DNA of 64,000 nt. It comes from Numida meleagris (lineage: Eukaryota; Chordata; Aves; Galliformes; Numididae). The notes beneath the pieces were generated by a model that searched no databases, was not told the origin of the DNA, and saw nothing but the letters and a program-made list of their open reading frames with translations. Below, in pieces: positions 10,791 to 25,200 of the stretch. The position numbers were made by a program, and so were the translations under genes. Location of the stretch: assembly GCF_002078875.1 (NCBI RefSeq), contig NC_034412.1, positions 35,744,948 through 35,808,947 of the forward strand, in the 5' to 3' direction. The stretch's first letter is position 1. Each line of letters opens with the position of its first letter.

Positions 10791-13700
10791 TAAGTGTTTA
10801 CATTTGAGGTTTTTTTCTGTTTTCACAAAAATACTAAGAGATCAACTCTTGCCTTATAATTAAAAATGCACCAAAAGTAAGTAGAGTAGAATCTTTAAAA
10901 TGCCAAAAATCATTTTGGTCTCTGTGGCTGCATTTACTTATTTCAGGGGAAAGGTTGGTTTGAGTCATATTTGATGACATGTCTCCATATGACATACATC
11001 TCTGGGAGAACTGGGAAAAGTTGGACATAGCTATGGTTTTGAAAAACCTCATTGAACAGATGCTTTCTTGTTTGGTTGGCTTGGGGTGGTTTCCGTTGTT
11101 TGTTATTTAAGGGTTTGTTTGGGGCTTGTTTTTGTTTTTGTTTTTTTGAGTTTTTTGATTTTCAAAGTTAGGCTGGCTTTTGTCTGTTTTCCAAAATTTT
11201 GGGCTAAAACATTTGAATGAATGGTTCTTATATTGGATCAATATTCAATATTTAAAATTATTACTTAGTTGCAAGTATCACAGCCTATTTCAACTGTCTC
11301 TCATCTTACATTAATGCAAATTCACTGTTATCTGTACTGTCATTGTACTTCCAAAATGAAACCAGTATCACCATGCTAGCAGAATGCTCCATTTTACACA
11401 CACTTCTATATGTTTCATCTTTAACATTTTAAGTTTGATTACTTGGAGATGTATTGACTGGGAGAAGAAACGTAGGAGTTGAATGCTGGTCCTCCATTAG
11501 ATCAAGCAATATGTTCTCCCTTCAATATTAGAAAAATTAAATTTGGTGATATATATGCAAGCAACTTCCACCTCAGGGAAGGGGAACATATGTGTGAATC
11601 AAAAGGGCTGCATTTGGTTCATGAGATTTATAAAGAGGAGACTTAAACTCAACAAATGCTTATGCACTGAATTAGTGCTTTCCTGGTCAGATGAATAGAA
11701 CAGGTGCAGACCTAGATTTCAGGTCTTTAAACTGCACCAACCCAAATAAATTACAGCTATGGAGTGCGTTTAGCAATTTCAAGCAAACATTAGAAATGCA
11801 ATGCCCATGGTGCAGATAAAATCTTATGAAAAAAAGTAGACACAACATCTGTACTGGCACAGAATGCCTGTGCTAAAGTAATAGCTGCAAAATGCCCCTA
11901 TAAAGCATAAGATTGTTAGTACAGCTGCAGCTTTTAATAGCTATTGAATTTCTTGATCAGGGAGGCAGATCCAGAGCAAGGGAAATAGACAAGTGAAACT
12001 ATAAACTGCTATTTTACACCTATGAATTTAATATCAAATAAATGTGGTCAAAGTCACTTCTTCTTTTTTAAAGAAATTCATCCCTTGAGAGCCTCATGAT
12101 AGATCTAACCTAACAAGCCATCAGAAGGCACTTATGTCAGCCTAACCCTAAGATTTCCAGCATGTATAGCTGTACAGTCTACAGGTACCTGCTCCTTATT
12201 ATATCTGTATCAGAAATACGCAGCTACACATATATGCATAAAAACTCACACATGCTCTGTACACTTACTCAAATCTGTTTGGTTCTAGATTAGCGCAAAC
12301 AAGGAACATAAAAGCTTCTCGTTTAGATTGGATAATTTTTACGATGGTTATGCAAGAGAAAAAATATTCTGAAGTGGCCAAATGGCATAGAGCTTGCCTA
12401 GAGGCAACAGGAAGCAACTAGTAAATTCATTACCATATTAGTTTATTAAAATTTTGAAGAATGCAGCCATCTGACATTTTCTTGGTTTTCTTATCTAAAT
12501 ACATTAGTAGTAAGATTCATTTGTCTAAGAGGTCCCCTATGAATTACTAGAATCATATTTATTTTGCATTTATAATTAGAGCTTTTGCTTATGATGAACG
12601 TTTTGTGGAATTATCAGGTCTTTTGGCACAGACAAACAGTCATCTTAATATTTACTAAATTTACTATTACTTTGTAAATTCTTTACTTCTTTTATTAGCC
12701 TGGAACTAGAATACATCCCATAAAACTCAGCAGCAACTGCAGAGAATGCAGATTGACCTCACTGAGTATTCAGCTGGAATTACCCAAGATAGAGTACTCT
12801 TGGTATCTCATTTTTAATATCTTTTCAATCAAACTTAAAACTCATACACAGATTTGACTGGATTTTGCTTGCTTGTCCATTTGGAATCACTTCTTCTTCC
12901 AAATAGATAGGGGGTTTCAAACTAAGCACTGTTGATGTCTGGTCTACTCAAAGTGAATCCTAGGCATGTAAAACCTACAGAGTCCCAAGCAACAATCCAA
13001 GCTGCCCAGTTCCCAGTACACTGCTTCAAATTTCTTGACACGTGAACTCCTTATATACCTTTTAAACTGTCTAGAAACGTTTCTGGCTGACATACATTCT
13101 CAGAAGTACCTAAACAATGTGGAAGTAGATAGTTACCTCCTTCTCATAGCAATCCAGAATAAGACATACAACAGCCAAAGCTTGCTCAAGACCTTGGAGA
13201 ATCTAACTTAAAAAGTTAGTCAGCATTTAAATCAACTTTATGGGTGGCGGTGTCAGTTCAATGATAAGAACACTACTAATACTCAGAAAGGAGTGGATCT
13301 AAACACTTCTGGCTACTTCCCAAGAAACTGCTGTGACTGCAGTCCTTCTGGCTGCATCCAACCTATGAAGCAGCCGGAAATGATAAAAATCAGAGGGTCA
13401 AAAAAAGAAAAAGAAGAACGAGGTCAGAATATTCCTTTCTCGAAAACTTATCTGAAAGTAAAAAGGTCTAACATTCTGCTCCTAAACTGAATTTTTAAGC
13501 AGAACTATTTAGGTACACTTTGGGAAGCAAGATCCAGGGCCATAGTTCTTCCAGTTGACAGTCATGTTCCATTTTCTGCCTGTATCATCTGCTTTACTGA
13601 CTCCAAACTGATCTAGTCTCAACAGATAGCACTGAGAATACCTTTTTTCTTCCCCCTCATTTATCCCTTACTGTAGCAAAACATTTCTTTGAAATCTCCA

Positions 13701-16700
13701 AGAAGTTTTGCAAAACAATTTAGGGACAAGGCCTAAAGTGTTCGCTTACAGGGAAATCTTTTTTATTATCATTATTACAGTTATATATGAGTTAAAAGCC
13801 TTAATTAATACCACAAGCACAGATTTACAAGGAAGAGAAGATTAAAAAAGAAAAAAACAATCACACAGCCTGTTAAAAAAAATATCCCGAGCATAAAAAT
13901 TAACACCCAAAAGCTAGAAGTTTTATTTAGTTTTTGAAAATCCTCCTGCCAAGATTGGTAATGGTGTAAATCCAGATCCATTGTTGTTGATGCCTAAGCG
14001 TTTCTATCTTACAGAAAGAAATCGAAGTGAAGACATGTTTTTGCTGAAGGCTTTACAGTGACTACGGAGCTGTGCAGAGATTTGTGAGTTAGATTTAAGT
14101 CAGTTTGAGTATGAGCAGCAGCCTAGTAATGGCACCAGGAAATCTAAGAAGCAAAGAAACATCTCAGGCAAGCCTACAAAGCTCTATACAACTACTTTTA
14201 CCTGCAAACATCCTCCTAAATTGCTGACTGACTCCTCATTCAGAAATTTCCACAACATACTGCAGTAATCATTAACTTTTTTAGTAGCATTACTGACTGA
14301 AGGAAGACCTTCACAGATCAGAAGATTCTCACTTAAATTAACAGGGGAAAAATTGGCAGTGAAATAATTATTTCTAGTGGTGGTGGCAGGGTATTGAATT
14401 GGTTTTTGTTTAGAAACTCTGCAGGTAGACAACTGGAAAATACTAAAGTCAAATTGCCTTTAGGGCATTAGTTTCCATGTCTAGAGTCCATCACAATGCT
14501 AATGTAAATAGTATGCTGACATCTTTGTATTGCTATGATTCTGCAAAAAGTTAAAAATCGGTTTTGGTCTAGAAACATATTGACCTTAGTCTAAAATAAC
14601 AGTATTCATTCATTTCAGTCAGTTGATAAGCTTCATTCGTGAAGGTTAGTTCTGTGTAAACAAGACAACTGTTTGACAGTGTTAATGAATAATACCAAAT
14701 ATAATCAATTATGATGGCATTTTAATGAAAAGACTACAGAATGGTGGTTAGAATGGTATCCTGTTGTCCAACAGCTATTTCATCTGACAATTCTATATGT
14801 CCAGGCACTAGTGAGATCAATTCCTCCTATCTGAGAGAAAACTAATTCCTGAGATTTGAATATGGATACAGTATATACAGCCGAGAATGCACTCCACGTG
14901 AAAGAATTTTCAGCAGCATAAGCTACGCCACCCCTGTATACTTGAGGTAGTACCCTTTGTTGGCTTTTTCCTGTGGATTTTAGATTTATTAGTGCTAGAA
15001 ATGCATCTTGAAGTACAGAATCATGATTCTTTTGTATCTAATCTTCAAAATCTTTTCAACCCATCACAAAATAGGTACTGTTGACAAACTTTGCACAGCA
15101 GCTATGAAAGACAGAAGGTTTTACATAAACAAAGATTCACTGGAGCAATCAAATTAACATAACAGTAATTAGCACTCATAAGATGACAGAGCAAGATATG
15201 ATGCTTAAAGTATATAAACTATATTTTACCTACGTACAAAATCTTCACGGATTTTAAACATAAAATTATCCAGTATCTTCTGCTTTAACAACTATCCAGT
15301 AGGTTCTATTAATACAAAGTATCTGCTACCATGCATTTCACACAGATAGGAAATGTGTAGTAGTAGCTGGTTATAAAAGCAAGAGGTTGTCCTTCTTTCT
15401 ATCAATTCAAGGTGATCAAACATTTCAAATATTATTTTGGCTACAGTACAGTTTTCATACCCTGCATATAAACTGATTAGCACAAAACAGAAGAGAGTTC
15501 TGAAGATCCATTTTCTGCAGCTGACTGAAAAGAAAAATACAGTTCTGAAGCATCAAAGATTTAAGTGAATTATTTTAGACGTATACACAAGTAGAAACCC
15601 CTCTAAGACTTTGCATGCATAATAATTATACATATTTGTAATCTGGCAAATCCTTCAGCATCAACTATATATGCATAAAACATACATTTACTAAACACAA
15701 TAAAGTGAAGCCATTTGCTCTTTTGCTCTGTATTTGACCAAAATTCTCCTAAACCCTTGCTGTAACTGTGGATTTGTTTTGAGTTTCATTGGGGGAAAAA
15801 AAAAAAAAAAAAAAAAAAGCAGAAACTGAACAGCATTTACTGCTGTATTTGTCCAGCATCTGATATTTTGATGTCTAATGACAACTGAAGGTCCTACTTA
15901 AAAATCATTAAACTAAGTAACAAGGATCAGTTACAATGTTCCAGAGTAAGGCTTATCTTTCATATTAATGCATAAAATTTCCTTTGGTCCTTACATGAAT
16001 GGAGCCTGACTAGCATATTAAGCCTCAGAACTTACCTGCAGAAGGTAGTTGCATCTATCAAAAATTCTTCAAATAAAGCATGATGGAAACATCTGGAAGC
16101 TGCAATCCAAACTGAAACGTTACACAACACTCTGCAAAAGATGCTACAGGATCCCATTCTTAGGACCAAGAGGCCATTATAGCAGGGATACGAAATGAAA
16201 GAATGTGTCCCAATGTTGGGTTGTTTGTTTTTTTTTTTGCATCATAAAAAAAATTAAACTTAATTTTCTGAGTTTACATTTATCAAGGAATGACCTTAAG
16301 AATTTCCAAATAATACGCAAGGGGACAATCTATTAACAGGAATTGAACAAAAATCTGAGAATAGGGATTTTAAAAATCATTTGCATGGAAAATTGACATC
16401 TCAATCACCTTGAAAAGTGTCTTAATTTATAATCTGGCAAACTGCCCTACTTGCCAACTTTAGAAGTATAAGCAGTTGGAATTGAAAACAAAGCATCCAT
16501 TTAAAGATGTAGAAGTTTCACCTACGTATTATTTTCAGAATTGGGTCTTGAAAATAGAAACCTTTTTCTCACTTGTGATTTCCTAGTGAGATGTGATAAT
16601 CTCCATAACGTTCAAGATATAAGATGTAAATTTACAAGTCACACAGCACAAGATATGTTTATATTACTTCAGACATATTGCTCACTTACAGTAATTTTGT

Positions 16701-16950
16701 CTTCTCTCTTGATCAGTATGAATCCAAATACCTGAACAGTCTAAGCACAAATGTGAATAGATAAGGTAAATTCTGAGAATTTCAGGAGTAATGAAGTGCA
16801 TGCTTTCACCTCTCTCCCTTTTAAAAGTGTCAGATGCTTAGTTCCATGGAAATGGAACATATTTTCTCATTACATTAATTAATGGGTCTGCTTGGGTGGT
16901 ATAATTCAGTTTAAATTTCCTTTAGTATTCTGTCATACCTAAAAAGGACC
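10791..16950. other. Gene-free intergenic DNA
   Basis: AT-rich. It includes a T/G-rich low-complexity stretch (11075-11160), a 23-base A run (15796-15818) and a possible ancient repeat motif GGTGTAAATCCAGA near 13963. No open frame in it shows a recognisable domain. Confidence 0.55.
15796..15818. repeat. Homopolymer A run, 23 bp
   Basis: Uninterrupted A run preceded by GGGGG. No retroposon body could be recognised 5' of it, so it is reported only as a simple repeat. Confidence 0.9.
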
Positions 16951-17262
16951 TTAATTTTGTGATGTCTTTGAATTTTTATGACTTCTACTCTGTTTAGTCT
17001 GCGTGTAATCCTTGAAACCTAATGTCCTAGAAAATCTGCAGGTTTTTCTCAAAACTGGCACACTCTCCAGTTTATAGCTATTTCTTCTCAGAACTCTATG
17101 CAAGTCTTTAAGATGTAGTTCGCAGCTCAGGGAATTTATGATTACATCGTCAATATAAACTAAAGCAATGTGATATATTAAAACTGACAAGATGCTGTTC
17201 ATTAATCTCTGAAATACAGCCAGGTGTGATGTAATTAAGAGAGGCATCCAACTAGGAGAAGC
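16951..17262 (-). pseudogene. Ty3/gypsy-like reverse transcriptase relic
   Basis: Read on the minus strand, a 98-codon frame (16951-17247), extendable a few codons upstream, follows the RT palm of Ty3/gypsy elements. A degraded MPFGL-like start (SWMPLLITSHLA) leads into VFQRLMNSILSVLI, then the catalytic box VYIDDVII, then ELHLKDLHRVLRRNSYKLES, then a cysteine-phenylalanine segment (TCRFSRTLGF) where the family has KCxF...FLG. The YIDD aspartates are intact. The order and spacing (about 20 residues from FQRLMN to YIDD, about 35 more to the CxF) fit gypsy RT and not CR1 RT (FADD) or typical avian ERV RT. Upstream RT motifs, integrase and LTRs were not found nearby, so this is an isolated fragment. 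The homology call rests on motif reading only. Confidence 0.65.
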
Positions 17263-18264
17263 CTAACACAACTCCTACCTTTGCCTGATGGTGGCTTCCT
17301 TACCTCATGTGGGAGAAGGACTGCCTGGGTGGGGACTCGCAGTATAAGTCTCATTTCAGAAGAATGTGGTTTGGGGAAAATGAGACAGAGTAATCCCTTT
17401 CAATGCCAATGTTTCTCAAACAGTTCAGCTTCTGTTTTCCTTTCATTTCCAGGCTAGAACACTATCTCAGTAGTGTTGTAGTGATTCACAGTTTCCCAAG
17501 GAAATAGTTTAATGGGCTGGAGGTACGTCTCTGAGTATGAAAAAGACGAGCATTTTAAGTGCTGGAGTCTAAACTAGTGTGGAAAGCAACAGCATAGTCT
17601 GAACACAAAACAGCAAGTGCTGCAGTGTATGCAGCTTTACATCTTGATCAAAACAAGGCTTTAAGTAGATTGTGATAGCTTTAGAGTTATATAATTATCA
17701 GGGTTTTTTATTTAATTTTTATGAATGGTAGCAATGTTTCAACATAAAAAGAGCACAAATCAGAAAAGACCAAATATAAGGAAAATGTCAACATTTCTAC
17801 ATCAATTATTTAAAGCACACAGTAAATTAGTAAATGTTTTTGCCCAATTTTATTTCATTAACAGTCTATGTGGAATGTGTGTTGAAAAAGCATAAAGACT
17901 TTGAAACTCATCCCTGCAACTATAACAGAAGATACTTTGTCAGCCAAACTGGTATTCCTGAGTCGAAAAAGAAAGACATTTTTTTCTCAGTATGGAAATA
18001 AAATGTGAAAATGTTTTTACACAGTTCATGATTTAGCATTTTGTGTCCATGCAACACCGAGATCCACATTCTAATACAAGTTATGGTCATTAAATACCTT
18101 TGCTATGTGTAAATCACAATGAAGCAGGCTATTGCAGGAGTGCAGAACTAGTTGATTTTCACAGACATTACCTAATCTGATCAATCCAGCTAGAAAGGAT
18201 ACCTTTCAAGATGGAAGATATTGCTGAGACTTGCGGGGGAAAAAAAAAAAAAAAAAAAAGAGAG
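17263..18264. other. Gene-free intergenic DNA
   Basis: AT-rich, with no recognisable coding motif. The first 200 bp, beside the RT relic, were read for more gypsy RT sequence and none was clear. It ends in a 20-base A run at 18240-18259 abutting the next CR1. Confidence 0.5.
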
Positions 18265-18899
18265 AGTTTACCATCTTTGGAAGAAGAGATAGGCAACTCG
18301 GGAAGAGTACAAAGATCTTGCTAGGATATGCAGAGGGAAAATTAGAAAGGCAAAAGTTGAGCAATAACTTAGTCTGGCCACCATTGTTAAAGATAATAAA
18401 TGTTTTTATAAATAATACATTAAGAGTAGAGCGAAGGAGAATCCTTTATTGGATGCAGCAATGAACATTACCACCAAGGATGTGGAAAAGGCTGGGGTTC
18501 TCAACGCCTTCTTTTCTTCTGTCTTTAACAGTCAGACCAGTTATCCTCAGCTCCCAAACTGGAAGACAGGGATAGGGAGCAGAATAAACCCTCCACAATT
18601 CAGAATGAAACAAGTTAGCAACCAGCCACTCCACCTGGACTATCACAAGTCCGTGGGGCCAGAGGAGATCCACCCAAGGGCGCTGATGGAGCTGGCAGAA
18701 GTGATTGCCAAGCCTATCATTTCTATCATTAGTAGTGGTAAACTAGGGAGGTATGCTCCCTGTAAGATGGCTATCTATGGGCACCCGATCTCCTATGACC
18801 AGGTGACCTGCGCAGTAGTTGAGGGAAAGACTTTACTAAAGTCTTGGACTAGATGATCTCAGAGGTCTTTTCCAACCTTAATGATTCTATGATTCTACA
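18265..18899 (+). mobile_element. CR1 LINE, ORF2 middle fused to 3' end
   Basis: The first part reads, across small frameshifts, YKDLARICRGKIRKAKVEQ then LSLATIVKDNKCFYK, the linker between endonuclease and RT in CR1 ORF2. A 135-codon frame (18449-18856) continues with TTKDVEKAGVLNAFFSSVFN, HLDYHKSVGPEEIHPRALME and LAEVIAKPIISII, equivalent to the CR1 motif [18 protein letters not shown]. The RT catalytic core is absent: a short stretch leads directly to the 3' end (TTGGACTAGATGATCTCAGA, then ATTCTATGATTCTAC at 18884-18898). More than 1 kb of the family is therefore missing internally. Confidence 0.88.
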
Positions 18900-19160
18900 T
18901 ACATAGTTCCTACACTACAACCAACCTGTGGACAACAGACAGGTCTTCTTGGAGAAATAGGGTTTGGGTAACCTTTGAACTATCTTCCAAACTTTCTAGG
19001 AAGAATGCAGAAAAAGAAGAGCCTTTCCATTTTCCTCTTACCAAGAAGAAACTACAAGTAGAAAGCACCTCCTCATAACTTCTCTTTTTTCTCATTCTCT
19101 CATATTTGTTCCAAAGGAAAATACTACTAACAACTCCCGAGTTCTTGTCCTCAAACAAAA

Positions 19161-19228
19161 TCATAGAAACACAGAATCACCAAGGTTGGAAAAGACCTCT
19201 AAGATTATCCAGTTCAACTGTCCACCAA
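19161..19228 (-). mobile_element. CR1 LINE 3'-terminal fragment
   Basis: TCATAGAAACACAGAATCAC followed by CAAGGTTGGAAAAGACCTCT and AAGATTATCCAGTTCAACTG is the reverse complement of the CR1 3' end. It lies in the opposite orientation to the CR1 that ends about 260 bp to the left. Only about 70 bp of the element remains. Confidence 0.85.
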
Positions 19229-22200
19229 AAAATGGAAAAAGGCAGGAAAGAATAGTAAACAGAATGCGGAATCGAGAGCAGACAGATTGATGGGAAGAAT
19301 TAGGGAATCTGAAAAAGTGCCAGAAGTGAAATTGAAATGAAGCATTATAATGAAAGAAAGATTGATAGAATAATGAGCCCTAAAGTTATGGATAGGAATA
19401 ATAACATTAGTGCTTATATTTCATTGCTGTGAATTATTCATGGTTGAATATAAAAAATACAAATACTTTTCTATACCTAGTTCTACCCAGGCATCTTACA
19501 AACTTTTTTTGCTTACAACAGTATTGAAAACGGCACTGAGTAGTACCAGTAGCAGAGCAGCAGTCAGAATCACAGCCAGGGTTCATAATTATTCCAGATT
19601 ATTTCTACCTTTGTGACAAGCAACATACTATGTAAAGACACTTTGTATATTACTGTGTCATAGTAGCAGCATTTGTGAGCTCCTTATCTAGTCCACCCAG
19701 AGTTTTTAGGCCCTTAAATAAGCCTCATTTCTTCTGAGTTCAAATCTTAGTATTTTTGACTCTTCCATGTCAATTATTAGAATGAAGGTCTCCTCTCAAT
19801 TTCTGCCTTTGCAGAAAGCTTGGTGCAAAATTTCTTGCTTTTGCTAGAGGTATAACCCTTGCGTGCTTTTGTCCCACAAAACTCTACACAGAGCAATCTC
19901 AGTCTTTTCTCAGTCTTTTCTATTACAGAAAAGGTATTTGACAAACAAAGAAACATATCCTGTAAGCTTAATATTTGAGAAAGCAGTAACTATGTAATAA
20001 AAGTAGTCCAAAATGGGCTCTGTACTGGCCATATTTTTGACACACATTTTTCCTGTGTTAGATAGATATATTACACCTCAAGACTAAGGATGACTTTTAA
20101 ATTACCACAATGCCAAGCCAGTAGTCTTAATTAAACTACTGAACTTTGCGTGCTTTTGATTGTCCTGATGCTACAGGAATTAAAGTACTCTTTAGACACA
20201 GCATGTTGACAAATCTTTCATCAATAATATCAGATAAAGGTAGATTCTATACCATTAGATAGAAAGACACGTACTCCCTCATCAGGAAAATATTACATTG
20301 CTGCAATAATCAGGTACAACTTATTCCATTGCATCCATTAGGTTTCAGTTGACAGACTGTAGATGACTTGTTAAGCTAATACAGGTTTGTTATCTTTCTA
20401 ATATTAACCTGATTTCTAGCAAAATGATAACAGAAGCCTAAGAAATTCAAGTTAATTGCATATAAAGGATTTATTTTATTTTTAATAGATGTTCCTATCT
20501 AGTAGAAGTAATTTAACATAATCCCACTTAACGTAAGTTGCCATTACCAAATAATATGGCAAAAATTTTAAAGAGTTAAATAGTAATTTTTAAGCCATTT
20601 AATTCTACAGTGTTTTGAGACACTATTTGAATATTGAATTATACACAGAAGAAATAATGCAAGAGTAAATCTGAGTCAACATTCAGATTCAAAAGTGCAC
20701 TGGCAATAAATCTGAAATCTACTCCCTTAAAAGCACGTATTCTTATGCATGTATTCCAACCGTGTCTGTGAATCTCCTTCCGCAAAATGATGTACTGATC
20801 ACCGTGCATTAAACATCAACTATCCAAAAATGATGCATTAGGCAATAGCTCAGTATATAACAGATCACTGTAGCAATTTATGCTGGTAGCCAGGAAAGGC
20901 ATTCACTCTTGATTGTCTTAGACTGTCAGAAATACCATTCATCTCTTAAGAATTTGACTGCTGGCCAAGATCCCACATGGAAGAAGACAAAACCTCTATG
21001 AAATCCCAAGAATTCCAGGTCTTCTGCAACTGTGAGTGACAGAGCCCTGACAAAACCTCTTCAAGGCTACAGTGTTTTCAGTGTGATTGGCTAACAAATC
21101 CTAATCTCAGCCACAGATGGAAATTAAGAGTTAAATAACCACATGTCAATAGCTACTACGACTACTGTACAGATGCTTTATTCACAAAAATTAACAGCAA
21201 GTCAATACTGCCTCCTGCACACAAAAACTGTTTACAGCAGAAATAAACAGTGTTCCATGAGAGGATGGCCATTAGGACTAGTCCTGTCTCTTTTCTATTT
21301 CTCTTTTGCTCTTTGTACTAAAAAGCAAAGTCTTAAATGAAATATTCACAATCATAATTGGGATCACTATATCACATTCCACTCAAAGTTTCAGATAATT
21401 TTGAAAGAGCTAATTCTCTAAATACATAATAAATATCCTTACTATCTAACAGAAAAAGAACAAAAAATAAAGCTGACACAGCAGAGTTGAAACTGATATA
21501 TTTTGACTGTCGTTACCTCTGAATACATCTGGAAAATCCATAATTGGAATCAATCTACAAGTTTCCTTCCTTGTCTTATATCTGTACTCTGCTGTATACG
21601 TGTTCCAATACCCACAGAAAGATTTTGTAGGACTACCACTCTTCATTCAAAAGAATCAGTTTTCTGTGCAAAAGTCTACCCCACTCTATCCAGTAGGTTA
21701 TTCAGAGCACAGCTGCAAGATTGTTGGAAATACTTTTGAAGTTTTTTTTAAATTCATTTGTGCCTGCAGACTGCGTTACTCTTCATGATAAGTTTAATAT
21801 GAAACCTCAGGTGAACCAAAAGGCTTTTCTAAACATCTGTGGAAGTTTGTCATACCTCTGCCCACAAACCATTTGCCTGATGAGACATCCAAAAGCCGTC
21901 ACGGTCTTTACAAGAGCTGGCTTCTAGTGAAACCGGATCCTTCCCTAAACAGTTTCATTCTATCTGCTTCTATTTTTTGATTTTATCTTTCAGTATTAAT
22001 ATTCTTAAGACCACCCATAAGCTAAGCTGTTTAACAAAACTTCCTCCTGAGTTATCTGATCAACAGCTGGAATGAGGCATAACTTTCTAAAAAGATGCAT
22101 GCATTTTAAGGTAATTATTTAATTACAATCTTGATTCATGTATCATTATATTTTAAATACTCAAAACTATATAGTGCATATTAGTTCATGTTTAAGCCGG

Positions 22201-25200
22201 TGTGACACATTAGCACTGAGACTCAGTTCAGGAAGATACTTGATATCAAGTAGTTCTGTTCATCTTAATTTGCAAATTATAATCCTCAAATTTCTTACCT
22301 CTAGAACTAACTAAATTCATAATCTATTAAATCTGCTAACTTCACTGGATGTGATTAAGAAGGAAACAAAACTATTCCACTGCGGCACAAAAATAACTAA
22401 TTTGAAAAATTCTGTGCAAAACATGATTGCTATTTGTTTCAAACAAATTCCACATGAAAAGCTAAAAGGTAGCATTGTTAAAGTTCTGTGGAGCCTCAGA
22501 AGATTATAAAGAAAAGGGGATTCATGTTAACAACCAGATTTTTAAAAAGATAGTGTTTTACTTTGGACATTGGACAGCAGTCTAAAGCATATGAGCACAT
22601 GAATTTTTTGTCCGAAAATGTAGCTTACGTTACACAGAAGAATGAGAATAACAATATTAGATTACAAAGCAAAATCTAGACTTGTAGAAGTATACACACG
22701 TGCTATACATGGATTAACAAAAAGCTTTTCCATAAAGTGTCAGATGCACTGACAACACCATGTCACAAAGTCTCCTAAAATGTGCCACCTAGTGGAATAT
22801 GTGAATAGCTTCTACAATAAATCAACCAGCTCCGCATCAGTGCAGATTTTCTTCCATTCTGCTAACATTTGAGCTCTCATCAGAAAGAATAGTTCTGCAT
22901 TCACCTGTTCTCCTTAGTTCACCCTCCAAGCTTTGATCTTCTTAGATTTCGAATTTAATTGCAAGAGTTCTAAAATATTTAGCATTCATTATTAAAAATA
23001 CGTACTGTAAGCCACAACCAAGATTAACTCCACATAGCACAAGTAAACAGGTGAAACAAAATGCAGCACTTTCTCTGCTGTCTAGCTAAAGAAGCAATCT
23101 GCATGAGATGTTATTTCGATGTATATGGATTTCTTTTCCCCCTAACCAAACAAATGCATATAATAGAGAAAATGAGAAAAGAACTACCCATTGCTAAACA
23201 AGACAGACACACAAATAAATAACGTGCTCTAGAAAAGAATGGGGAAAATGAATCCAGAGCTGAGAGAGAAGAGACCAAATAACAGCTAATTACAGATATC
23301 TGGAGAAGACTAATGGAGTTGTTTCATCTCATTCGAAGAGTTTTCAGCGTTCTGAAAAGCGTAAGCATGTCCATAGTATTTTGGTGCTCATGGCATCTCA
23401 ATTTTCTCCCATGAGAAATGGCACATTCCTCAGGTTGGGAAGAGCTGAAAAAGAGTTCTAATTTAAAATGAAGAGTCAATCTTGAGAAGGAATTACTAAA
23501 TTGATCATCACATATTTGTTGTTTTCCCATTTGCCCTTAGTTGTTCAGTCCTCGTAAGCAGCATGTGCTTGCAGTGCAAGATGCATGTGCATTGCAGAAA
23601 ACATGGATCAGAGCATCCATTAGTAATAATGAGGGATGACAAAAGCAACTGGTAACAGTTAAACTAAACATTCATGGGCTGTTTTGAACAGATTGCTCTG
23701 CATTCTTTCACAATGAACACGGAAAGTTACGATTGGCTCCACATGACTGGCAAAGGTGATGATAACATGACTTATATGTAACCTGCCAAATAAAGTCTTC
23801 ATCTAAATGATGTACTACATGTACACAACTGAAGATGCTCCTCTAGAGGCACATGATATGGTAATTAGACACAACTTAGTAAAGTGACCATAAAATCAAC
23901 TCAACAGTCATGGAAGGAAAACTTTCACAGCCAGGAGGTAATCAGAGGTAGCAGAACTGCAAAGAAAGTAGTGGAGTTTACTTCCCACCTTCAAAAGCAA
24001 ATCTCTGTTAACGTCAGACCTTGCAACTAGAGCAACTTGTCAAACTAATTGCACAGGTATTACACTTAAATAAACTAACAGAACTTTCTAAATCAAAAGG
24101 AAAAACCATGCTCATGTGCTTTTGTATGTCACATTACCACAAAGCTCTCCTCTTGGCTACTTCTGATCTTTTCCAATCTGCTGTAGTCTGGATTCTGTTT
24201 TCTCTTACTAGTTGCACTTCTCGGTTGTTTCCTCTTTCAAATTAGTTTCCAGATGTTGTTGCTTACCCATTTTTTCCTTGCAACACAGCATCCTCTGCTT
24301 GAACTTTTCCACCATTCCCTTCTGCATTTCCTCCCTCTATTCAACTCACTATCTAAGTCAAGACTTAGAAACCTGTTGTAAATTATATTTAATTGGTAGT
24401 TCTTTCCTACAGCTGTGTGGATTTCTTAAGACTACATACTTACAGGCCTTAGGGTGGGTAGGGGGTGACTTTTTTTTTTTTAAACCTTCTACAGGCATAT
24501 TTTATACTGAACCAAATTGTAACTGCTTTGAACATCAGCTGAAGAGTCATGCTGGTACCTTTCAGAGGTCCTAGCAGGGCTAGGTTTGTAATTATTTTGT
24601 ACAGTATTCAAGTGAAAGATAGACCAAGAGGACACTTAAAAGGAAAACTGGTTTATAACATACTTGAATATTTCATGGTAATTTGACAATTATTTCATAC
24701 TTGCTAAATGCAAAAATACTTAAATAATAACTTAAAGAGCTAAAAAAAAAAAATCTATTAATGGAAAAAATTGAGTCTGCAAGAAGATGGGCAAAGAATT
24801 TTACTAGTTCTGCAGATAATTTGCTCTTTTTTTTTTTTTAGTATTGGCTGAATCTACATAGTTGGCATATAGTTTAGAAAGTAATTATTTTAAAGTAATT
24901 TAGGTTACCTTAAGTGTTGATTTCCTACTTTATATAAAGAGATCCCTTTTAGTATGGCCTTGTAAATTAAAAACAAGAACCTGAAAATATTCAGAGAAAA
25001 TAGGACTCAGAACTAGACGTCAGACCACAGCACTATAACAGGACAAAACAAAGTTCTCAGTCTCAAACATCTTTGAGATCTGACAAAACTATTCAAGAGA
25101 TACCGTGTATTTTTCCTACAAAACCAGTAAGAAAGTAATTGGGAAGATTCAATTAGATTGTTAATCTATTTATAATGACATTGTCTATTCAAAACTAGAA

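Noticed and set aside
24212..24574. 120-codon open frame rich in Cys, Ser, Leu and Phe
   Set aside because: Composition follows the T-rich DNA (it ends in a poly-T-derived Phe run) and no domain is visible.
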